64,000 nucleotides of DNA from Psychroserpens burtonensis DSM 12212 (GCF_000425305.1 NZ_AUDE01000022.1:1-64000); one strand, 5' to 3'; positions 1-9,250 are shown, numbered from the stretch's first letter. A program made the numbers and translations. Notes: generated from the sequence alone by a model not told the origin.

Positions 1-276
1 ACTTAAAAGAAAAAAGATAAATATTAGTATGACTGAAGAAAATCATTGTTACGAAAACGCAATGGCAGAGCGTGTAAACGGTATCTTAAAAGATGAATTT
101 TATCTCGATCAAACCTTTGATAATGTAGCACACGCAAAGAGAGCTGCAAAAAATGCAATTAATTTGTACAATGAAGTAAGATTACATTTATCTTTAGATT
201 ATAAAACACCAAATATGGTATATAAATTATCAGCTTAATTCAATTTTAACCTGTAGCCATATTTCAGGACAAGACA
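1..276 (+). mobile_element. IS3-family insertion sequence, right end only
   Basis: The window opens inside an insertion sequence. The visible part is the last third of a transposase followed by about 38 non-coding bases ending in GACAAGACA at 268-276. That ending fits an IS3-type right inverted repeat, whose tips end in CA. Bases from 277 onward read as ilvA on the opposite strand, so 276/277 is the inferred insertion junction. The left end and the target duplication lie outside the window. Confidence 0.8.
2..238 (+). CDS. IS3-family transposase, C-terminal fragment (5' end outside window)
   Basis: The frame is open from base 2 with no upstream stop, so the ATG at 29 is internal. The translated part contains CYENAMAERVNGILKDEF, which carries the third acidic residue of the DDE catalytic triad (the E of AER) in the usual IS3 context. 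It is followed by the YNEVRLHLSLDYKTP block typical of the end of the integrase core (rve domain). About 79 residues are present, compared with roughly 280-300 for a complete IS3 orfB product. The protein would catalyse strand transfer of the element. Whether the complete element is active cannot be judged from this end alone. Confidence 0.88.
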   Translation, partial: LKRKKINISMTEENHCYENAMAERVNGILKDEFYLDQTFDNVAHAKRAAKNAINLYNEVRLHLSLDYKTPNMVYKLSA

Positions 277-1307
277 TTAACAATGAAATAGTGTTTTAGA
301 TTTGCGTAAAGTAGGGCACGTTCTTTAATCTCTGCAGTACGTGTAATATCGTTATTGCTTCCGCTAATCACACACACTACGTTTTTGTCTTTTATCTCTT
401 CGGAAAACTGATCTAAAGCAGAAAGACTCAAGGCTCCTGCGGGTTCAACAACGATGGCGTCTTTATTATACAGGTCTAAAATAGTTTGACAAATTTTGCC
501 TTCATCAACTTCAACTACACGATGCAGAGTTTCTTTACAAATGGCAAAGTTCAAATCGCCAACGCGTTTAACAGCAGCACCATCTACAAAGTTATCTATT
601 GTTTTTAACTCTGTGTTTTTATTATTTCTAATGGACGTTAACATAGAAGCTGCGCCTTTTGGTTCGACACTAATAACTCTAGTTTGTGGTGATAAAATTT
701 TAAAAACAGATGATAATCCTGCAGCAAGTCCGCCACCACCCACCGCTACAAATACATAGTCAATTGGATGGGTTTTAGCTTGTTCTATGATTTCTAAACC
801 CACCGTTGCTTGACCTTCAATCACTTTTTTATCATTAAACGGATGAATAAAGGTTTTGTTTAATCTTTCAGATTGTGTCATTGCGGCGTGGTACGCATCA
901 TCAAACGTATCCCCAATTAAAATAACATCTATGTAGTCTTCGCCAAACATTTTTACCTGCTCAATTTTTTGATTAGGTGTTGGTGAAGGCATAAAAATAG
1001 TGCCTTTAATTTTTAATAACTTACAAGAGAGGGCAAAGCCTTGCGCGTGATTACCGGCACTTGCACAAACAATTTCATTCTCTATTTGAGACGTATTTAA
1101 AGATGATATTTTATTATAAGCACCACGTATTTTATAAGAACGAACTTCTTGTAAATCCTCTCTTTTGAAATATATGTTGGCTCCAAACTGCTTAGAGTAG
1201 CGTGCATTTTTTATTAAAGGTGTCACAGATGCGATACCTTTTAATTTTTTAGCAGCAGCTTCAATTGCTTCTAGAGTTGGTCTGTAGGTTGTTTTTGTTT
1301 CTTCCAT
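264..1307 (-). CDS. ilvA: Threonine dehydratase, C-terminal regulatory domain removed by IS insertion
   Basis: PLP-dependent fold-type II enzyme converting threonine to 2-oxobutanoate, the first committed step to isoleucine. The Schiff-base lysine lies in SYKIRGAYN (K59) and the phosphate-binding glycine loop in VGGGGLAAG (about residues 189-197). The catalytic domain appears complete. Flavobacterial IlvA proteins are normally about 410-420 residues and end in an ACT-like domain that starts just after a motif like LKHYFIV. Here the reading frame enters the IS right end straight after that motif, adds V-L-S and stops at residue 347. About 70 residues are therefore missing. The gene is last in the ilv operon, 155 bp after ilvC. 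Catalysis is probably kept, while isoleucine feedback and oligomer stability may be altered. Confidence 0.92.
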   Translation of the reverse strand: MEETKTTYRPTLEAIEAAAKKLKGIASVTPLIKNARYSKQFGANIYFKREDLQEVRSYKIRGAYNKISSLNTSQIENEIVCASAGNHAQGFALSCKLLKIKGTIFMPSPTPNQKIEQVKMFGEDYIDVILIGDTFDDAYHAAMTQSERLNKTFIHPFNDKKVIEGQATVGLEIIEQAKTHPIDYVFVAVGGGGLAAGLSSVFKILSPQTRVISVEPKGAASMLTSIRNNKNTELKTIDNFVDGAAVKRVGDLNFAICKETLHRVVEVDEGKICQTILDLYNKDAIVVEPAGALSLSALDQFSEEIKDKNVVCVISGSNNDITRTAEIKERALLYANLKHYFIVNVLS

Positions 1308-1308
1308 A

Positions 1309-1427
1309 ATTCCTGCGAAAGCAGGAATCTCTTTTTCCTGTCATCTTTTTTAATACCTGTCAGGTTTGAAAAACCTGACAGAATAAATATATTTCTATCT
1401 TAGCCCGTCGTCCCGATAATTATCGGG
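1309..1427. repeat. Cluster of three palindromes between ilvC and ilvA
   Basis: Three inverted repeats lie in the 155 bp gap. The first is ATTCCTGC-GAAA-GCAGGAAT at 1309-1328. The second has an 11 bp stem, CTGTCAGGTTT / AAACCTGACAG, at 1357-1381 with a GAA loop. The third is CCCGATAATTATCGGG at 1412-1427. They resemble REP-like dispersed palindromes; the third shares its CCGATAA/TATCGG arms with a palindrome in the murD-ftsW gap. None has a clear T-run on the operon strand, so I read them as repeats or mRNA-stabilising hairpins, not terminators. Confidence 0.7.
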
Positions 1428-1462
1428 TGCGCTCAGTGTGATAGTATAACTTCATTTATGTT

Positions 1463-2962
1463 CTAAGCTAAAATTGAATCTTTAACTGTTGTCGTTTCAA
1501 TCCCTTTCATTGCGGTCATAGCCGTTCTTAAACGTTGGCCAACTGCTTCAATCGGGTGACTTCTAATGGCATCATTTACTGCAATTAACTCACTATTATC
1601 TACTGAATTTGATGTCGAAAAGGATTGACCAATAATATCCGTTTTTACGGTTTTCATAAAATCGGCTAATAAGGGCTTACATGCATGGTCAAATAAGTAA
1701 CAGCCATATTCTGCAGTATCAGAAATCACGCGATTCATCTCAAATAATTTTTTTCTAGCAATTGTATTTGCAATTAATGGTAATTCATGTAAGGATTCGT
1801 AATAGGCAGATTCTTCAACTATACCAGTACTTACCATCGTTTCGAATGCTAATTCTACACCAGATTTTACAAAGGCTACTAATAAAACGCCATGATCAAA
1901 ATAGGCTTGTTCACTAATATGATTGGATGTTAGCTTTGTTTTTTCAAATGCAGTCTCGCCAGTTGCAGCTCTCCATTTTAATAGATTTAAATCAGCGTTA
2001 GCCCAATCTTCCATCATTGTTTTTGAAAAATGACCTGAGATAATATCATCCATATGCTTTTGAAAAAGCGGACGCATAATATCTTTTAATTCTTCGGAAA
2101 GTTGATGTGCCTTAATTTTTGACGGGTTAGATAACCGATCCATCATATTAGTTATTCCGCCATGTTTTAAAGCTTCAGTAATAGTTTCCCAACCGTATTG
2201 AATTAGTTTTGCAGCATAGCCAGCCTCTATTCCTTTTTCAATCATTTTGTCAAAGGATAAAATGGCTCCTGTTTGTAACAAACCACATAAAATAGTTTGT
2301 TCGCCCATTAAATCAGATTTTACTTCGGCAATAAAGGAGGATTCTAAAACACCCGCTTTATGGCCGCCAGTTGCGACAGCATATGCTTTTGCCTGAGCCC
2401 AACCTTTTCCTTCAGGATCGTTTTCTGGATGTACAGCAATTAAGGTTGGTACTCCAAAACCACGCTTGTATTCTTCACGAACTTCAGTTCCTGGGCATTT
2501 CGGTGCGACCATGATCACGGTTAAATCTTCACGTACTTGTGTGCCTTCTTCAACAATATTAAAACCATGAGAGTAGCTCAATGTTGCTCCTTTTTTCATT
2601 AGGGGCATCACCGTTTTTACAACATTAGAATGTTGCTTATCTGGTGTTAAATTTAATACCAAATCGGCACTAGGAATAAGCTCTTCATAGGTGCCAACAG
2701 TAAAATCATTTGATCTTGCATTTTTAAAGGAATCTCGTTTTTGGTCAATAGCTACTTGGCGTAAGGCATAAGAAATATCTAAGCCAGAGTCACGCATATT
2801 TAAACCTTGATTTAAACCTTGTGCACCGCAACCTATGATTACGATTTTCTTTCCTTTTAAAATGTTGACACTCTCTTCAAATTCTGAAGCGTCCATAAAG
2901 CGGCACTTTCCTAATTGTTCTAATTGATTTCTTAATGATAATGTGTTGAAATAATTTGACAT
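1463..2962 (-). CDS. ilvC: Ketol-acid reductoisomerase, class II (long form)
   Basis: Catalyses the NADPH- and Mg-dependent isomerisation and reduction of acetolactate and acetohydroxybutyrate, the second common step to valine and isoleucine. The dinucleotide-binding loop GCGAQG is at residues 44-49. At 499 residues it matches the long class II form known from E. coli, which has a duplicated C-terminal knotted domain, and not the ~330-residue class I form. It starts 14 bp after ilvN, so the two are co-transcribed and possibly translationally linked. Nothing abnormal is seen in the sequence. Confidence 0.97.
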   Translation of the reverse strand: MSNYFNTLSLRNQLEQLGKCRFMDASEFEESVNILKGKKIVIIGCGAQGLNQGLNMRDSGLDISYALRQVAIDQKRDSFKNARSNDFTVGTYEELIPSADLVLNLTPDKQHSNVVKTVMPLMKKGATLSYSHGFNIVEEGTQVREDLTVIMVAPKCPGTEVREEYKRGFGVPTLIAVHPENDPEGKGWAQAKAYAVATGGHKAGVLESSFIAEVKSDLMGEQTILCGLLQTGAILSFDKMIEKGIEAGYAAKLIQYGWETITEALKHGGITNMMDRLSNPSKIKAHQLSEELKDIMRPLFQKHMDDIISGHFSKTMMEDWANADLNLLKWRAATGETAFEKTKLTSNHISEQAYFDHGVLLVAFVKSGVELAFETMVSTGIVEESAYYESLHELPLIANTIARKKLFEMNRVISDTAEYGCYLFDHACKPLLADFMKTVKTDIIGQSFSTSNSVDNSELIAVNDAIRSHPIEAVGQRLRTAMTAMKGIETTTVKDSILA

Positions 2963-2976
2963 TTTTTCGGTTGTTT

Positions 2977-3504
2977 TTAATGTTGCAAGGCCTTGAGCAT
3001 TGTAGATATTTTCATTTCGTCTTTAGTCACTGCAATACGTCCAGAGCGGGTGAATTGCATGATTCCAAAAACGCTTAGTTCTCTGTGTAACAAGTCTATT
3101 TCTTCTTTTCTGCCAGATTTTTCAATCACAAAAAATTCTTTATTGACAGTGACGATTCTCGCGTAACTATCTTTTATTATGTTCTGAATTTGACGTTCAT
3201 TGAACAATAAGTCAGATTTAATTTTAAATAAACATGTTTCTTGGTAAATCGTCTCTTCTTCGGTATGATAATACGCTTTAATGACTTCGACTTGCTTTTC
3301 AATTTGACCTATGATTTTTTTCATTTGGTCTTCAGAAAGTTTAACGACCATAATCCATTTAGTGACATTTTCAATTTCCGAAACTGAAGAATTAATACTT
3401 TCTATATTAATATGTCGTCTTTGAAAAATTGCCGAAATACGGTTTAACAATCCAATATTGTTTTCAGTGTAAATCGATACGGTATACAATTGATGTTCGT
3501 CCAT
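2977..3504 (-). CDS. ilvN: Acetolactate synthase small (regulatory) subunit
   Basis: Regulatory partner of the large subunit encoded just upstream. The N-terminal ~80 residues (beginning [21 protein letters not shown]) form an ACT domain of the type that binds valine, and the rest is the typical small-subunit C-terminal domain. The length of 175 residues is in the normal range of about 160-185. It lies between ilvB (53 bp upstream) and ilvC (14 bp downstream). The symbol ilvN or ilvH is a matter of convention because only one small subunit gene is seen here. Confidence 0.93.
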   Translation of the reverse strand: MDEHQLYTVSIYTENNIGLLNRISAIFQRRHINIESINSSVSEIENVTKWIMVVKLSEDQMKKIIGQIEKQVEVIKAYYHTEEETIYQETCLFKIKSDLLFNERQIQNIIKDSYARIVTVNKEFFVIEKSGRKEEIDLLHRELSVFGIMQFTRSGRIAVTKDEMKISTMLKALQH

Positions 3505-3557
3505 TCTGCTTTTATGTTTAGCGCTCTAATATTCTGTCCATATGCTCTTTTTGTAGT

Positions 3558-5291
3558 TTACTCCAATCTCATCTCTGAAACACTCGCTCCTGTAGGAATC
3601 ATAGGGAATACATTGCCCTCTTTTTCTACTCTTACTTCTAGAAAATAAGGGCCATCGCTAGCAATCATTTCTTTAATGGCATCTTTTAAGTCTGATCTGG
3701 TTGTTACTTTTCTAGCATCAATAAAATACCCCTTGGCAATCGCTACAAAATCGGGATTTAACATTTCCGTAGAAGCATAACGTTTATCGAAAAAGAGTTG
3801 TTGCCACTGACGAACCATACCGAGGAATTCATTATTTAACACCACAATTTTAACCGGTACTTTTTGCTGAAAAATGGTCCCTAACTCTTGAATGGTCATT
3901 TGGTAACCACCATCACCAATAATGGCAACTACTTCACGCTCTGGTGCAGCCATTTTTGCTCCAATTGCTGCTGGTAAGGCAAAGCCCATAGTGCCTAATC
4001 CACCAGAAGTAATGTTGCTTTTAGTGGTGTTAAATTGAGCATAGCGACAGGCAATCATTTGGTGCTGGCCAACATCACTCACAATAGCCGCGTGACCTTT
4101 GGTTTGTATATTAATTTCTTTGATGACTTCACCCATCGTTAAGCCTTCTTTGGTGGGATATAAATCGCCTTTAATGACTTTCTCGTATTCTATTTTATAT
4201 AAATCCTTAAACTCCTGGTGCCACGCTTTGTGTGAATTCTCATTCAATAATGGTAATAACGCGTTTAAACTTGCTTTGGCATCTCCTAAAACAGCAACGT
4301 CTGTCTTTATAATTTTATCAATTTCTGCAGGGTCTATTTCAAAATGAATCACTTTTGCTTGCTTCGCATAGGTTGCTGTATTTCCTGTAACACGATCATC
4401 AAATCGCATTCCAATTGCAATTAAAACATCACATTGGTTGGTTAATACATTTGGAGCATAATTGCCATGCATCCCTAACATGCCAACGTTTAAATTGTGA
4501 GATGTCGGTAATGCTGAAGCTCCTAAAATAGTCCAAGCTGATGGAATTCCTGCTTTTTCAACTACGGCTTTAAATTCCGCTTCCGCTTCACTTAAAATCA
4601 CACCTTGTCCCCAAACTATTAAAGGTTTTTTTGCGGTGTTTATTAATTTGGCAGCAGCTATTAATGAATTTTTATCTGTTTCAGGTATTGGAACATAACT
4701 GCGTATTCTTGTGCATTTTTCGTATTTAAAATCGAATTCTTCAAATTGTGCATCTTTCGTAATGTCAACTAAAACAGGTCCTGGTCTTCCGCTTTTAGCG
4801 ATATAAAATGCTTTCGCCATCACTTCAGGAATCTGAGAGGCTTTAGTAATTTGACAATTCCATTTGGTCACAGGCGTAGAAATACCAATAATATCGGTTT
4901 CTTGAAAGGCGTCAGTTCCTAATAAATGTGAGCCTACTTGACCAGTGATGCACACCATTGCTGTTGAGTCTATTTGCGCGTCTGCAATTCCCGTGATTAA
5001 ATTGGTAGCTCCCGGACCAGAAGTGGCTATAGCGACACCAACTTTACCAGAGATTCTTGCATAACCTTGAGCAGAATGTGTAGCGCCTTGTTCGTGTCGT
5101 GTTAATACGTGATGAATTTTATCCTGATACTTGTATAGTTCGTCATAAACTGGCATAATTGCACCTCCAGGATACCCATAAAGGATCTCTACACCTTCCG
5201 CTAACAAACACTTTATGATGGCTTCGCTACCAGAGATTCGCTCAGTAGTTTGGTTGTTTTTTGTTTGGGCATTTATAGTTTGTGTATTCAT
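3558..5291 (-). CDS. ilvB: Acetolactate synthase large (catalytic) subunit
   Basis: Thiamine diphosphate enzyme that condenses pyruvate with pyruvate or 2-oxobutanoate, the first common step of valine and isoleucine synthesis. The sequence shows the N-terminal PYR domain with the catalytic glutamate in RHEQGA, a central FAD-binding-type domain, and the TPP/Mg motif beginning GDGGYQMT and ending in NN about 28 residues later. The 577 residues are a full-length biosynthetic AHAS. It follows ilvD by 133 bp; that gap contains a small palindrome, CCCTC-ctaaa-GAGGG, at 5308-5322. Confidence 0.96.
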   Translation of the reverse strand: MNTQTINAQTKNNQTTERISGSEAIIKCLLAEGVEILYGYPGGAIMPVYDELYKYQDKIHHVLTRHEQGATHSAQGYARISGKVGVAIATSGPGATNLITGIADAQIDSTAMVCITGQVGSHLLGTDAFQETDIIGISTPVTKWNCQITKASQIPEVMAKAFYIAKSGRPGPVLVDITKDAQFEEFDFKYEKCTRIRSYVPIPETDKNSLIAAAKLINTAKKPLIVWGQGVILSEAEAEFKAVVEKAGIPSAWTILGASALPTSHNLNVGMLGMHGNYAPNVLTNQCDVLIAIGMRFDDRVTGNTATYAKQAKVIHFEIDPAEIDKIIKTDVAVLGDAKASLNALLPLLNENSHKAWHQEFKDLYKIEYEKVIKGDLYPTKEGLTMGEVIKEINIQTKGHAAIVSDVGQHQMIACRYAQFNTTKSNITSGGLGTMGFALPAAIGAKMAAPEREVVAIIGDGGYQMTIQELGTIFQQKVPVKIVVLNNEFLGMVRQWQQLFFDKRYASTEMLNPDFVAIAKGYFIDARKVTTRSDLKDAIKEMIASDGPYFLEVRVEKEGNVFPMIPTGASVSEMRLE

Positions 5292-5424
5292 GTTTTTTAT
5301 CCCTAAACCCTCCTAAAGAGGGAGCTGTTGTTTGATTACTCGTATTCTTGTGTTCTTACTGTTGTGCTTTACTTTTTTAACTTTTAGTTTTCTCTGGTCA
5401 CTTTCCTGCCTGCTCAGGACGGTG

Positions 5425-7104
5425 TTAGAACTCGTCAGTAACGCAGCCCTTAGATGCTGATGATACTGTTTTTGCATATTTATAAAGGACACCACGCTCA
5501 AATTTCAGCGCTGGTGCTTTCCATGATTGTCTTCTTTTTTGTAATTCTTCTTCGGAAACTTCAACTGAAATAGAATTGGTTTCTGCATCTATAGTAATGA
5601 TATCGCCATCTTTAACTAATGCTATTGTCCCTCCTTCTTGAGCTTCAGGAGTTATATGTCCAACGACGAAACCGTGCGTTCCTCCAGAAAACCGTCCATC
5701 GGTAATGAGTGCAACATCTTTACCTAAGCCTGCACCCATAATTGCGGCTGTTGGTTTTAGCATTTCTGGCATTCCTGGTCCACCTTTTGGTCCTTCGTAT
5801 CGAATGACAATAACATCTCCTTTTTCTACTTTTCCATCTCTAATGCCATCATTCGCTGCGTATTCACCTTCGAATACTTTCGCTTTTCCTTTAAAACTTA
5901 AACCTTCTTTTCCTGTGATTTTAGCGACACTTCCTTCAGTTGCTAAATTTCCATAGAGCATACGTAAGTGACCAGAAACCTTGATTGGATCTTCAATGGG
6001 TTTGATAACGTCTTGTCCTTCTTTTAGGTCGTCAACATCTAATAAGTTCTCTGCAATCGTTTTTCCCGTGACGGTTAAACAATCCCCATGAAGCATACCT
6101 TTTGTTAGTAAATATTTCATCACTGCAGGAATTCCTCCAATAGCATGAACATCTTCCATTAGATATTTCCCACTTGGTTTTAAATCAGCTAAAAAGGGTG
6201 TATTATCACTTATATCTTGAAAATCTTTAAGCGTGAACTCTATTTGAGCTGCTCTTGCTATTGCTAGAAAGTGTAATACTGCATTTGTTGAGCCTCCTAA
6301 AATGGTCACTAATCGAACCGCATTTTCTAGCGATTTCTTAGTAATAATATCACTTGGTTTTATATCTTTCTCTAAAAGCAATCTTAAGGCCTCACCAGCT
6401 TTAACAGACTCTTCTTTTTTAGCATCGCTTAATGCTGGGTTAGAAGAATTGAAAGGTAGTGCCATGCCTAAAGCCTCAATTGCAGACGCCATTGTGTTAG
6501 CAGTGTACATGCCGCCACAAGCTCCTGCACCAGGACATGCTTTTTCAACGATACTCTGGTATTCGTTTTCATCCATTGTGCCCGCGACTTTAGAGCCCCA
6601 GGCTTCGAATGCAGAAACGATATCTAATTTTTGTCCGTTATGGCAACCAGAATCAATGGTTCCGCCATAGACTAGTATTGATGGGCGATCTAAGCGTATC
6701 ATTGCCATTAATGCTCCCGGCATATTTTTATCACAACCCACAACAGTTATCAAACCGTCGTAACTCATGGCTTGAACTACAGTTTCCATAGAATCTGCAA
6801 TGATATCTCGAGATGGTAATGAGTAACGCATTCCTGGTGTTCCCATAGAAATTCCGTCGCTTACACCAATGGTATTAAAAATTAATCCGATGATGTCTTC
6901 ATTTTTCGTACCTTCCTTTACCAATTTTGCTAAATCATTGAGGTGCATATTACATGGGTTGCCTTCGTAACCTGTGCTTGCAATCCCAACAATAGGTTTA
7001 AAAAAATCTTCTTTAGTTAATCCAATGGCATGCAACATTGCTTGCGCTGCAGGTTGTGTAGGGTCTTGTGTTACGGCTCTACTGTATTTGTTTAATTGAC
7101 TCAT
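5425..7104 (-). CDS. ilvD: Dihydroxy-acid dehydratase
   Basis: Fe-S enzyme that dehydrates dihydroxyisovalerate and dihydroxymethylvalerate, the third common step to valine and isoleucine. Family blocks visible include GCDKNMPG and [16 protein letters not shown] with the cluster cysteines, and [14 protein letters not shown] near the C-terminus. Length is 559 residues, normal for the family. It is the first gene of the operon, with about 490 bp of upstream DNA before the next gene. I see no leader peptide or T-box element upstream. Confidence 0.97.
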   Translation of the reverse strand: MSQLNKYSRAVTQDPTQPAAQAMLHAIGLTKEDFFKPIVGIASTGYEGNPCNMHLNDLAKLVKEGTKNEDIIGLIFNTIGVSDGISMGTPGMRYSLPSRDIIADSMETVVQAMSYDGLITVVGCDKNMPGALMAMIRLDRPSILVYGGTIDSGCHNGQKLDIVSAFEAWGSKVAGTMDENEYQSIVEKACPGAGACGGMYTANTMASAIEALGMALPFNSSNPALSDAKKEESVKAGEALRLLLEKDIKPSDIITKKSLENAVRLVTILGGSTNAVLHFLAIARAAQIEFTLKDFQDISDNTPFLADLKPSGKYLMEDVHAIGGIPAVMKYLLTKGMLHGDCLTVTGKTIAENLLDVDDLKEGQDVIKPIEDPIKVSGHLRMLYGNLATEGSVAKITGKEGLSFKGKAKVFEGEYAANDGIRDGKVEKGDVIVIRYEGPKGGPGMPEMLKPTAAIMGAGLGKDVALITDGRFSGGTHGFVVGHITPEAQEGGTIALVKDGDIITIDAETNSISVEVSEEELQKRRQSWKAPALKFERGVLYKYAKTVSSASKGCVTDEF

Positions 7105-7461
7105 ATTTCTATTTACTCAAACTAAAGTACTTGTTTGGTTTATGTTACCTTCTATTGTTATTCTGTAGAGGTTAAACTCAATAGTTTAAAATTGTAGTTA
7201 ATTAATTGATTACCAATTTTTTAAATTTAAACTTCTATGATGTTCAATAGGATGTTTTTTTTGCACAAAAAAATCTCTAGAAAAAAGAAGATTAAAAATT
7301 AGTTTATTGTTCAGGTCATCATAGGACCACTTATCTAAATGAAACATTACTAATAGAAATGATTTAGCTGTAGGTTTTCAATTAGGTATTATTAATTATT
7401 TTTTGGTTGTTGTTAGAAGTAGAGTAGAATTTTGAACGAAATGCAGGAATAGCAGCTAACG
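7105..7461. other. Non-coding stretch upstream of ilvD
   Basis: AT-rich DNA containing the ilv promoter region on the minus strand. I found no convincing TAnnTTTG box, riboswitch or terminator here. It joins directly to repeat copy A, which fills 7462-7597. Confidence 0.5.
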
Positions 7462-7597
7462 TTTGTTATATGGAAGTCTACGTGCTTATAGCATCTAATT
7501 TACCAAACACAAACGGAATAGAGTCTTGATAGCTAGAGGGATCGAGGGTTTTCGAGAGTAGGCTGGAACGGGTGATTAATTAGATACTGTGATGTGC
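7462..7597 (-). repeat. Cassette-associated repeat, copy A
   Basis: About 136 bp that aligns by eye along its length with 8083-8220. Shared landmarks are a TATGG block, ATCTAA at about 7493, TTGATAGCTA at about 7527 (copy B has CTGATAGCTA), and a closing TTAGATACTGTGATGTGC against TTAAATGCGGTGTTGTGC in copy B. Several short internal complementary arms suggest a folded RNA or single-strand DNA structure. The copy begins right after the stop codon of the acetyltransferase on the minus strand, the place an attC-like site would hold in a gene cassette. Confidence 0.65.
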
Positions 7598-8054
7598 TTA
7601 GTTATTTATTCTCTTTTCAAATTTTATTTTTCTAATTCCGTGGTCGGTATCCCATTGTTTAACTTCTATAAAACCAAAGTTCTTGTATAATATACTTGCT
7701 GGGCCATTAGCAAGTCCAGTTTCAACTGCAAACAGATTCGAATTAAATGTGTTGAAAATAAATTCTATTAATTGTCTTGCTATACCTTGTCTAAAAAAAA
7801 AGAGGATTTACTACTAAACTTCTGATCAGTGTATGGTGACTATTATAATCAATTTCAATAACTCCAGCTAGTTCTCTGTTTTTTGAATATCCATAAAAGG
7901 ATGTATTGCTTTTTATATAATCTTCAAGAGGTCTTTTTAAGGTAGGGAAATTAGTTGCATTTAATAATTTAGCTTCTATTTTATAGGATACTTGAAAAAC
8001 TGAACGTATTTTTTTAGATATTTCTAACTCGCTATTTTCTAACCTTTCAATCAT
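7598..8054 (-). pseudogene. GNAT-family N-acetyltransferase, frameshifted at a homopolymer
   Basis: The first 87 residues run to a stop inside a run of nine T (nine A at 7793-7801 on the plus strand). Removing one T restores a single frame reading on as RQGIARQLIEFIF, then ETGLANGPASILYKNFGF, with stop at 7598, giving 151 residues. The RQGIARQL block is the acetyl-CoA-binding motif A of GNAT enzymes and LYKNFGF is the usual C-terminal motif, so the restored product is a plausible complete enzyme of unknown substrate. The split could be a decayed gene, a slippage-controlled (phase-variable) gene or a sequencing error in the homopolymer. The gene is bounded by repeat copies A and B. Confidence 0.82.
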
Positions 8055-8082
8055 TTTCTAGTATTTTCTTTTAACTTATCAA

Positions 8083-8220
8083 GATGTGTGTATGGTTATT
8101 TGCACGTTTTAAGTATCTAAATTAGTAAATTCAAATTGAATATAATCCTGATAGCTACTAGGAGTAAGTGTTCTTGCAAGTAGTCGAGAACTAGCAATAA
8201 ATTAAATGCGGTGTTGTGCA
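8083..8220 (-). repeat. Cassette-associated repeat, copy B
   Basis: Second copy of the ~137 bp repeat, ending GGTGTTGTGCACAGG just before the stop codon of the downstream membrane-protein gene. It contains a GTTCT / AGAAC stem around 8170-8191. Together with copy A it brackets the acetyltransferase gene, so each gene is followed at its 3' side by one repeat in the same orientation. Confidence 0.65.
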
Positions 8221-8235
8221 CAGGTTTTTCTCGGT

Positions 8236-8691
8236 TTATCTTTTAACGAATAATATAATTCCGAAAATCAGATATTTTAAAATCGGAATAAAAGCGATAT
8301 ATCCTTGTAATTCGTAATTTTCTTTTCGAGCATTATGATATAATTCAAATTCCTCGAAATATTGATCTATAAAATAACTTGTTCCGTAAAACGTGAAAAG
8401 ATATTGTAGTAATATAATTCCAAAGAATATTACTATAGATATAATTAGAGTTTTCCGAGTATTTATTTCTACAAGTTTGTTGAACTTATTAATAATCCAG
8501 ATAAGAATTATAATAAAGATGATGAGACTTACTATTTCAGGTAGCCATAGAATTAGTGTGGACTGCGTTTTCGATATAATCAGAATGTTTCTAAATACAT
8601 ATTGTATGAAACTGCAAAATTCAAGAACCGAAAGAAATGCAAAAGCACCAATTCCCGAATTTTTTATAAAGTCAGTTTGATTTCTTTTCAA
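8236..8691 (-). CDS. Small integral membrane protein, function unknown
   Basis: 151 residues with four hydrophobic segments (roughly residues 13-32, 43-66, 80-100 and 132-148) separated by short charged loops. I do not recognise a family. It begins MKRNQTDFIKNSGIG and ends in a basic FVKR. It sits alone in an accessory patch, directly followed on its strand by repeat copy B, which suggests it is a mobile or strain-variable gene. The reading frame is intact. Nothing in the sequence indicates a substrate or partner. Confidence 0.65.
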   Translation of the reverse strand: MKRNQTDFIKNSGIGAFAFLSVLEFCSFIQYVFRNILIISKTQSTLILWLPEIVSLIIFIIILIWIINKFNKLVEINTRKTLIISIVIFFGIILLQYLFTFYGTSYFIDQYFEEFELYHNARKENYELQGYIAFIPILKYLIFGIILFVKR

Positions 8692-9107
8692 ATTTGAGTG
8701 AGTTTAAATTGTTGCTAAAAATATAATATAAACAATTATCGATATCTTCATTGTAAAGCTAAGATAGCTAAACTTTTATTTTCGTTGCTCATCTGTCTGC
8801 GGCAGTGATAAACTTGTAGTGTCGATAATTATGAAGATCTATACAAATTTAAATAGTTTTAATAATCTAGTAGTTTTCAGAAACACTATAATTAAGTCTG
8901 TATGTAATTCACTTAAGGCGTGAAGTATACTGAATTTTAAAAGTCGACTGGCTATTAGATGAGGTGTTTTGTTGGTTTTGGAGCAGGTAAGAATTGAATT
9001 CGCAAGACCCTTTTTTAGTGATTTAGGATAAATCCCGATAGTTCTGTTTTTCAATAAAATTAATAGTTTTAATAAACTTGTCAATGATGTTGTCCCTTCT
9101 AAAAACC
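8692..9107. other. Non-coding stretch between the membrane protein and tRNA-Phe
   Basis: AT-rich, no supported gene. It contains a decayed partial copy (9004-9020) of the sequence flanking the tRNA 3' end (9142-9155), about 135 bp apart in direct orientation. GATTTAGGA at 9020-9028 is the reverse complement of 9115-9123. This could be a remnant of insertion or duplication beside the tRNA. Confidence 0.45.
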
Positions 9108-9151
9108 AAAAAAGTCCTAAATCATTTATTTCTAAACGTTTAAGACTTTTT
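9108..9151 (-). terminator. Terminator downstream of tRNA-Phe
   Basis: On the minus strand, AAAAAGTCTTAAA pairs with TTTAGGACTTTTT (13 bp with one G-U) across a loop of about 18 bases and runs into T-rich sequence. It begins a few bases after the tRNA CCA end. Confidence 0.75.
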
Positions 9152-9153
9152 AG

Positions 9154-9229
9154 TGGTGGTGCCTCCAGGAATCGAACCAGGGACACATGGATTTTCAGTC
9201 CATTGCTCTACCAACTGAGCTAAGGCACC
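9154..9229 (-). tRNA. tRNA-Phe (anticodon GAA), CCA encoded
   Basis: A complete cloverleaf reads on the minus strand. The acceptor stem is GGTGCCT / AGGCACC, the D-loop includes AGTTGGTAGA, the anticodon stem-loop is TGGACTGAAAATCCA with anticodon GAA, and the T-arm is CCTGGTTCGATTCCTGG. It is followed by discriminator A and a genomically encoded CCA at 9154-9156. A good promoter lies 22 bp upstream. Confidence 0.97.
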
Positions 9230-9250
9230 AATGGCATAAAAATGCGAGTG

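Noticed and set aside
7105-7461. T-box, leader peptide or attenuator upstream of ilvD
   Set aside because: No T-box sequence, no run of Ile/Val/Leu codons in a short frame and no terminator/antiterminator pair could be found.
7462-8220. True integron attC sites
   Set aside because: The GTTRRRY core is not matched and no integron integrase is in the window; described only as cassette-like repeats.
8839-9186. 115-residue minus-strand open frame
   Set aside because: Its start lies inside tRNA-Phe and it runs through the tRNA terminator; the protein is low in complexity (many L and K) with no recognisable domain.
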